Assembly: GCF_030622045.1 (NCBI RefSeq)
Contig: NZ_CP130886.1
Location: 2,803,557 to 2,867,556 of the forward strand
Direction: 5' to 3'
Length of the DNA: 64,000 nt
Origin: Planctellipticum variicoloris
GTDB lineage: Bacteria; Planctomycetota; Planctomycetia; Planctomycetales; Planctomycetaceae
The notes under the pieces are model-generated. The model was not told where the DNA came from. It did not search any database and saw nothing but the letters and a program-made list of their open reading frames with translations. This document shows, in pieces, positions 59,581-64,000 of the stretch. Positions within the stretch are counted from its first letter, which is position 1. The number at the start of each line of letters is the position of its first letter. Position numbers and translations under genes: made by a program.

Positions 59581-62500
59581 TTACGTCGGCTCGGGCGGCT
59601 TCGGTCGCGGGCGAGGTTTTGCAGGGGCTTCGCCGGACGAAGCCGGACGCTTCGGTGCGGGAGTTCCCTCGTCCGTTTTGGGTCGGGTGCGGCGGGGAGG
59701 AGGAGCGGTCGGGAAGCTGGGGGCTTCGATCCCGGTCGGCACGGAGAAACCCGCCGGGACTTTGAACGACGGCGGGGCCTCGGGGCCGCTGCCGACCATG
59801 TGACGTCGCGGGGTTTTACTCCCCTTCATCATCACGAAGCCGATCCCGGCCAGCCCGATGACCGCGACGACGCCGAAGATGATGAAGACCATCGAGCTCG
59901 ACGCGAGGGGAGGGGCTGGTTCCGGCTTAGGAGCGGTGGCTTTGGCAATGGCCGCCTTTTCCGCCTCGACCTCCGCGAGCGTTTCCTCGGAAACCGAGGC
60001 GAAGTCCGGACTGGCTTCCAGTTTCTTCGGCTCCTTGCCGCCGTCCGCGAGGATCTGCTGGTAGATCTCGTTCAGCCGCTCGAGTTTGTCCTCGGGCGGA
60101 TCTTTCAGGATGGCGACCGTGGCGACCAGCTCCATTTCGGCGAGATCGAGATCTTTCGTTCGCTGTTCGGTGCTGGTCTGGACCTGCGCCAGTTGGCGGC
60201 GGGCGGCGGCGACGTTGTAGCGCACCTCCAGAAAGCTGTCGAGCAGTTCGTGCGTGGGCTTGTTCTGATAGGCGTTCTGCAGGCGGTTCGACAGGTTGCC
60301 CCAGCCCCAGGCGCCGATGGTTTTGTCGCCGGTGAGTGAGGTTGTGAGATGCTTGATGGCGTCGGGGTCGCCGCTGGCGCCCCAGTCCTGAAACACGAAG
60401 GCGGCTTCCGTTTGTGCGCGGAGGTCGTTGCTGCGTTGCGCGAGAACCTCCGCCACCAGCGTCCTCGCCGCCTCGAAATCCTTTTTGAACCGGAGGGCCC
60501 GGACCTGGCGGAGCTTGACGGCGAGGAGCTGATCGGGGGGGGCGAAATTCGGATCGGCGGCGGCGCGGCTGATGACTTCGCCGTAGGCCTGGCCGGCTTT
60601 GTCGAAGAACGTTGCCGAGCGGGAGGGGTCGCTTTCGCTGACTTCGCCCAGGGCGAAGTACGTTTCGCCGATCCAGCTCAGGGAGCCGAAGGACTGGCCG
60701 TCTTTTCGCTGGGCCAGATCGTTGAGGAACGTTTCAAAGGAGCCCATCAGACTGTTGTAACGATCGGTTTCGCCGTTCTTGCGGAACCGCTCCAGTTCGT
60801 CCCGCAGCAAACGCCCCAGGCTGACATAGAGGTCGGTGATGTCGCCTCCGGCTTCGCCCCCGGCGACCTTTTCCATCGCGGTCATGGTGGCGCGGGCTTC
60901 GTTCAGCTTGCCGCTGCCGATGTAGCACCGCAGCAGCAGCTTGTACGATTCGGTGGCAAATTGCCGGCCCTGCACCCCTTTGGACGGTCGTTTGGTCTCG
61001 TCGGCGACCTGCACGGCCTTGATGACCGCGTGCGGATCGTTGAGGAGCAGCTTGATGGCTTCGGCTTCCTGCCCCTGGCTGACCATGATCTGCGCGAGCG
61101 ACATCTTTGCCGCGATCAGCTCGGGGGGAGCGGCGCCTTCCTTCGGCAGGGCCGCGGACATTTTGGCGATGCCCGTTTCGAGCGACTTGCGGGCGGTCGC
61201 CTGCCACTCGGCGAGCTGCGCCGAGGTCGGCGACTCGTCCGGCTTGCGCCCGATTCCGAGATACGCCGACCAGTACGCCTGGCCGGAGGCCATCTGGGCG
61301 TCGGCGTAGCGGGTGTCGGCCTGGGGGACCTTGGCGAACCACTCGGCAGCGTCGAGGGGCCGTTTGACCTGGGTGTAAATTCGCCCCAGGGTCATGCGGG
61401 CGTCGTTGGCCTTGTCGCTCTCGGGCCAGCGTTCGGCGATCAGGTTGCAGGCTTTGACGATGAAGCCCATGTCGGGCTCTTTCTGCTCCGTCGTGCCGAT
61501 CTCGTCATTGAAGGCCTGCACGAACGCGCCCATCGCCAGGTAGGCGGCGTCAAGGCCGGCGGCGGCGGACTCTTTGTCGGCAGTGCGTGCGACGTACTGG
61601 CAGAGAATGGCGGCTTCGTAGTTTTTACGCATCAGGTAGTACACGTAGCCGAGCATGTACCGCGCCTGATTGACGTTCTTGGCTTCGTCCCCTTTGTCCG
61701 CCAGTCGCAGCGACAGTTCGAACATCCGCGCCGCTTCGTTCAGCGTGTTCGTCAGGTCCTGTTCGAGGGTTTTGATCTCCTCGGCGGGCTGCTTCGTCTG
61801 CTTTGCGACGTCGATCTTCTTTTTGATGTCCTGAATCGGCGTAATCATCGACCGGCCGAGACCGAACGCCGTGTCGAAATTCGCCGGGTCCCGTTCCTTG
61901 CCGCCGAGCTTGGCGTCCATCCGCTGGATCATCGCCATGGCGACGTCGCGGTATTCGCCGGGGAATTTGACGATGTTCTGGGCTTCGGTGCGGGCCAGCT
62001 TCCAGTTCCGTTCGGCGTCGTTCTTGGGCAGTTCGCGGTTGTCGCCCAGCAGTTCGAAGGCGCGGGCGAGTTCCCAGCGGATCCCCAGCCCGGTCCGCGT
62101 GCGGCTGGTCGGACCGTTTTCTTTCAACCACTCCTGCGCCAGATCGATCACCAGTTGGTGATCTTTGCGGGCGTCCAGGTTGAGCATGATCAGCTTGAAC
62201 TGCAGGGTCTGATCTTTGAGCCTGACCAGCGGCCCGGAGTCGCCGGGGTGATCGAGCAGCTCGTTGTAGATCCCCATCGCCTTCTGCAGGTCGCCCTGTT
62301 CTTCGTAGCACTTCCCCTGCCAGAGCCGGCCGTAGAGCCCGCCGACCTGGCTGCGATAGCGCTGATGCATCTGCTCGAACTGCCCGGCCGCATCGTCGAG
62401 CAGCTTCTTGCGCTCGGGGACGCCGACGTCCCAGGTCTGGGCTTCTTCGTAGGTGCACTGGCCGAGGTTCAGCAGGGCGCTGATCATCTGGAGTTCGGCG

Positions 62501-63066
62501 GCGGCGCGGTCGGCGAACTTCTGGGGATCCTTCTGCCTATCGATGAACGAGCCGAAGGCTTTCCAGGCGGCGTCGTGCTGGTCGTAGGCGGTCTGAAAGA
62601 CTTTGCGGGCCTGCTGAATCAGACCGCGCGCCCGCTGCTGGTATTCGCCCCGGGCGCCCTGATTGGCCGGGGCGCGGGACTGCATGATCTCGACGCGGGC
62701 CTTGCCGAGCAGAATTTCCGCCCGCTGGGCGTTGGCGTCGCCGGCGCGGGGATGGCTGGGGCTGGCCTTGACGAATTCTTCGAGAAAGGCGAGGGCCTGA
62801 TCGAGCTGCTCGGTCTGCGCTTCGGGACTGCGGGAGATCCGCGCGGCGTCCTGCAGGGTGAGCGCCTTTTCGAGCGGCACCAGCTCCTTCATCTCGGCAG
62901 GGACTTCCGGCCGGGCCTTGAGCTGATCGAGATACTGCAGCGCGAGGTCGTAATACTGACGCTCGCGCAGACCGTCGAGAAACTCCGCATACCGCTCTTC
63001 AGCGGGGAGCACCGTCGTCCAGAGCATGGCGGCGAGCCACACTCCTGCCGTCCAGCGACGAATCAT
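59581..63066 (-). CDS. Large TPR protein with C-terminal membrane anchor, head of the ExbB/ExbD operon
   Basis: A 1,161-residue protein. The ATG at 63066 has AGGA ten bases upstream and starts a signal peptide (TAGVWLAAMLWTTVLPAEE). Nearly the entire chain from residue 30 to about 1,040 is TPR-like helical repeats (QYYDLALQYLDQLKARPEV, RYMLGYVYYLMRKNYEAAIL, ARMTLGRIYTQVKRPLDAAE). Near the C-terminus there is a membrane span (SSMVFIIFGVVAVIGLAGIG) and a Pro-rich cytoplasmic tail ending KPRPRPKPPEPT. So it is a type I membrane protein with a huge periplasmic solenoid. It is the first gene of the five-gene run with a second TPR protein, ExbB and two ExbDs, and probably forms the platform through which the motor acts. 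Confidence 0.85.
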   Translation of the reverse strand: MIRRWTAGVWLAAMLWTTVLPAEERYAEFLDGLRERQYYDLALQYLDQLKARPEVPAEMKELVPLEKALTLQDAARISRSPEAQTEQLDQALAFLEEFVKASPSHPRAGDANAQRAEILLGKARVEIMQSRAPANQGARGEYQQRARGLIQQARKVFQTAYDQHDAAWKAFGSFIDRQKDPQKFADRAAAELQMISALLNLGQCTYEEAQTWDVGVPERKKLLDDAAGQFEQMHQRYRSQVGGLYGRLWQGKCYEEQGDLQKAMGIYNELLDHPGDSGPLVRLKDQTLQFKLIMLNLDARKDHQLVIDLAQEWLKENGPTSRTRTGLGIRWELARAFELLGDNRELPKNDAERNWKLARTEAQNIVKFPGEYRDVAMAMIQRMDAKLGGKERDPANFDTAFGLGRSMITPIQDIKKKIDVAKQTKQPAEEIKTLEQDLTNTLNEAARMFELSLRLADKGDEAKNVNQARYMLGYVYYLMRKNYEAAILCQYVARTADKESAAAGLDAAYLAMGAFVQAFNDEIGTTEQKEPDMGFIVKACNLIAERWPESDKANDARMTLGRIYTQVKRPLDAAEWFAKVPQADTRYADAQMASGQAYWSAYLGIGRKPDESPTSAQLAEWQATARKSLETGIAKMSAALPKEGAAPPELIAAKMSLAQIMVSQGQEAEAIKLLLNDPHAVIKAVQVADETKRPSKGVQGRQFATESYKLLLRCYIGSGKLNEARATMTAMEKVAGGEAGGDITDLYVSLGRLLRDELERFRKNGETDRYNSLMGSFETFLNDLAQRKDGQSFGSLSWIGETYFALGEVSESDPSRSATFFDKAGQAYGEVISRAAADPNFAPPDQLLAVKLRQVRALRFKKDFEAARTLVAEVLAQRSNDLRAQTEAAFVFQDWGASGDPDAIKHLTTSLTGDKTIGAWGWGNLSNRLQNAYQNKPTHELLDSFLEVRYNVAAARRQLAQVQTSTEQRTKDLDLAEMELVATVAILKDPPEDKLERLNEIYQQILADGGKEPKKLEASPDFASVSEETLAEVEAEKAAIAKATAPKPEPAPPLASSSMVFIIFGVVAVIGLAGIGFVMMKGSKTPRRHMVGSGPEAPPSFKVPAGFSVPTGIEAPSFPTAPPPRRTRPKTDEGTPAPKRPASSGEAPAKPRPRPKPPEPT

Positions 63067-63600
63067 TGTTGAAGATCCTGTCTGCAAGATCGCTGCGCCC
63101 GGACCGGCCGGTCCGGGCGTGCGCCAGTTCGCGAAGTTCGACAGATTGGTTCCAGCAGGATAAACCGCTGTCGATCCGAATGGCAAGCGGGTCAACCCCT
63201 TTCGCGGCTTGCAGATCGTACAGCCGGCCGACCACCCCGTGCGGGCGGAATTCTGCGACGAAGCTTACTTCACGATTTGCGGCGGCACCGGCGAATCGGG
63301 TGTGCTGGCGATAAGGGTTCGTCCGGCACGACCGGCAGGTCGGGAATGACTGGTCGTGATGGATGGGAGGGGAACGACATTGCAAACTGCAAAATGAAAA
63401 ATCAAATCGCAAAATGGAGGAACTGCGAGTTTGCGGGAGGCCGGGCGGCAAGGAACGGACGGTCGAACGGCGGAGTTCCGTACGATGGACGTCCTCGTCC
63501 GTCGTTTTCGCCGTCGATGTGGTCGCGGCTGAGCAGCCGACGGACGTGACGTCCGTCGTACGACTGAAGGCGAAATCGGACGCGGTCGTTCTACGGCAGG
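63067..63600. other. Intergenic region upstream of the TPR operon, no gene seen
   Basis: 534 bases that should hold the operon promoter. Around 63371-63414 there is an A-rich stretch (TGCAAACTGCAAAATGAAAA and then ATCGCAAAATGGAGG), a filler commonly seen between planctomycete genes. A long imperfect inverted repeat sits at 63479-63562. No gene is supportable. Confidence 0.45.
63479..63562. repeat. Imperfect inverted repeat, 25-base arms
   Basis: Left arm from 63479 (CGTACGATGGACGTC, then CTCGTCCGTCG) and right arm 63538-63562 (CGACGGACGTGACGTCCGTC, then GTACG) pair at about 22 of 25 positions, with a loop of about 33 bases. It lies 38 bases after the desaturase-like gene's stop at 63601 and may terminate it. 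Confidence 0.7.
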
Positions 63601-64000
63601 TCAGGTGGCGATTTCGACCGCCGCCGGGGAATCGGTCCGGCGAGTTCGGGCGTTTTCGCCGACGCCGGGGTTCAGGAGCAGATGCGGCAGCATGTTGCGC
63701 GTGGCGGCGGCGTAGGACGTAAAGAACGGCAGCGGGTCCTCGTCAGTCTGCTGCTGCAGGCTGCGGGCGAAGGCGTGGAGCTCGTCGGCGGTGACCATCG
63801 GGCTGCGGTGGTGCGGTCCGTGGATGAAGATGTCCGCGTTGAGGTACGAGCAGACCCGGGTCAGCAGGCCGCCGCCGTAAACGGTGCGCGTCCCGCGCAG
63901 CGGATCGTAGCTGCTCATGCCCAGGTGTTCCGTGAATTTGCGTCCGGTCTGCAGGACGCCGGCGAGTCCCCAGGGGAGAACCCACGCCCGCAGGAAACCG
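63601..64000 (-). CDS. Fatty-acid-desaturase-like protein, C-terminal fragment (cut by window edge)
   Basis: The frame is open from the window edge and ends at 63601, giving 132 residues. It contains a membrane-type segment (FLRAWVLPWGLAGVLQTG), then RKFTEHLGMSSYDPLRG, and later NADIFIHGPHHRSP. The HGPHH motif fits the third histidine box (HxxHH) of membrane di-iron desaturases, preceded by the usual Asn/Asp region. The two other His boxes must lie upstream, outside the window. The C-terminus is hydrophilic (ARTRRTDSPAAVEIAT). Such enzymes insert double bonds or hydroxylate acyl chains in membrane lipids. The family is likely but not certain, as only the last part is seen. Confidence 0.65.
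   Translation of the reverse strand, partial: GFLRAWVLPWGLAGVLQTGRKFTEHLGMSSYDPLRGTRTVYGGGLLTRVCSYLNADIFIHGPHHRSPMVTADELHAFARSLQQQTDEDPLPFFTSYAAATRNMLPHLLLNPGVGENARTRRTDSPAAVEIAT

Noticed and set aside
1-64000. tRNA, rRNA, tmRNA or RNase P RNA genes
   Set aside because: Scanned both strands by eye for TTCGA-type tRNA arms and conserved RNA cores; none convincing. A covariance-model search would be decisive.

Overview
The window is about 64 kb of GC-rich DNA with long genes, a strong minus-strand bias and intergenic spaces full of short palindromic repeats. The gene content points to a planctomycete (order Planctomycetales). Indicators are a membrane-anchored SUMF1 protein with a planctomycete-type linker, a DUF1080 protein, a sialate O-acetylesterase, FG-GAP/UnbV and giant TPR proteins, and an ExbB/ExbD operon headed by TPR proteins. 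Species cannot be fixed from the sequence alone. No rRNA, tRNA or CRISPR array was found. This annotation is from reading the sequence; no database search was run.

Layout. 1-5.3 kb: a cut-off SGNH hydrolase, a large membrane-anchored TPR/FG-GAP protein and a small secreted Tyr/Gly-rich protein. 5.3-7.0 kb: an insertion-sequence-like element whose ends sit inside a dispersed palindromic repeat. 7.1-14 kb: a zinc-ribbon membrane protein, the SUMF1 protein, a Tat-like secreted protein, a conserved cytosolic protein and an MFS transporter. 14-18.4 kb: an operon of a GntR/YtrA-type repressor, an ABC ATPase and two paralogous permeases, with a clear operator. 18.9-23.1 kb: amidohydrolase, alpha/beta hydrolase and a hybrid histidine kinase. 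23.4-31.3 kb: a FadL-like porin, then an apparent operon of a protein fusing Dxs-like domains to a class I terpene-synthase-like domain with two sensor kinases. 32-40 kb, plus strand: sialate esterase, S1/P1-type nuclease and a 1,699-residue TPR membrane protein. 40.3-50 kb: housekeeping genes (SDR, tsaB, UvrD/Rep helicase, Ser/Thr kinase, accD, rpe, gap, phosphoesterase), plus a histidine-phosphatase-like protein that has lost both catalytic histidines. 50.4-56 kb: secreted proteins and a three-gene module of a TIGR04222-type membrane protein with a Gly/Cys tail, a DUF692/MNIO iron oxidase and its SCO6045-like partner. 56.1-63.1 kb: a five-gene TPR-TPR-ExbB-ExbD-ExbD operon. The right edge cuts a fatty-acid-desaturase-like gene.

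The two most promising loci are the MNIO/TIGR04222 module (52.6-55.2 kb), which looks like a peptide-modification system whose substrate may be the Cys-rich tail of a membrane protein, and the Dxs-like/terpene-synthase fusion with its kinases (24.9-31.3 kb). The insertion of a mobile element into the loop of a repeated palindrome is a third clear structural observation.
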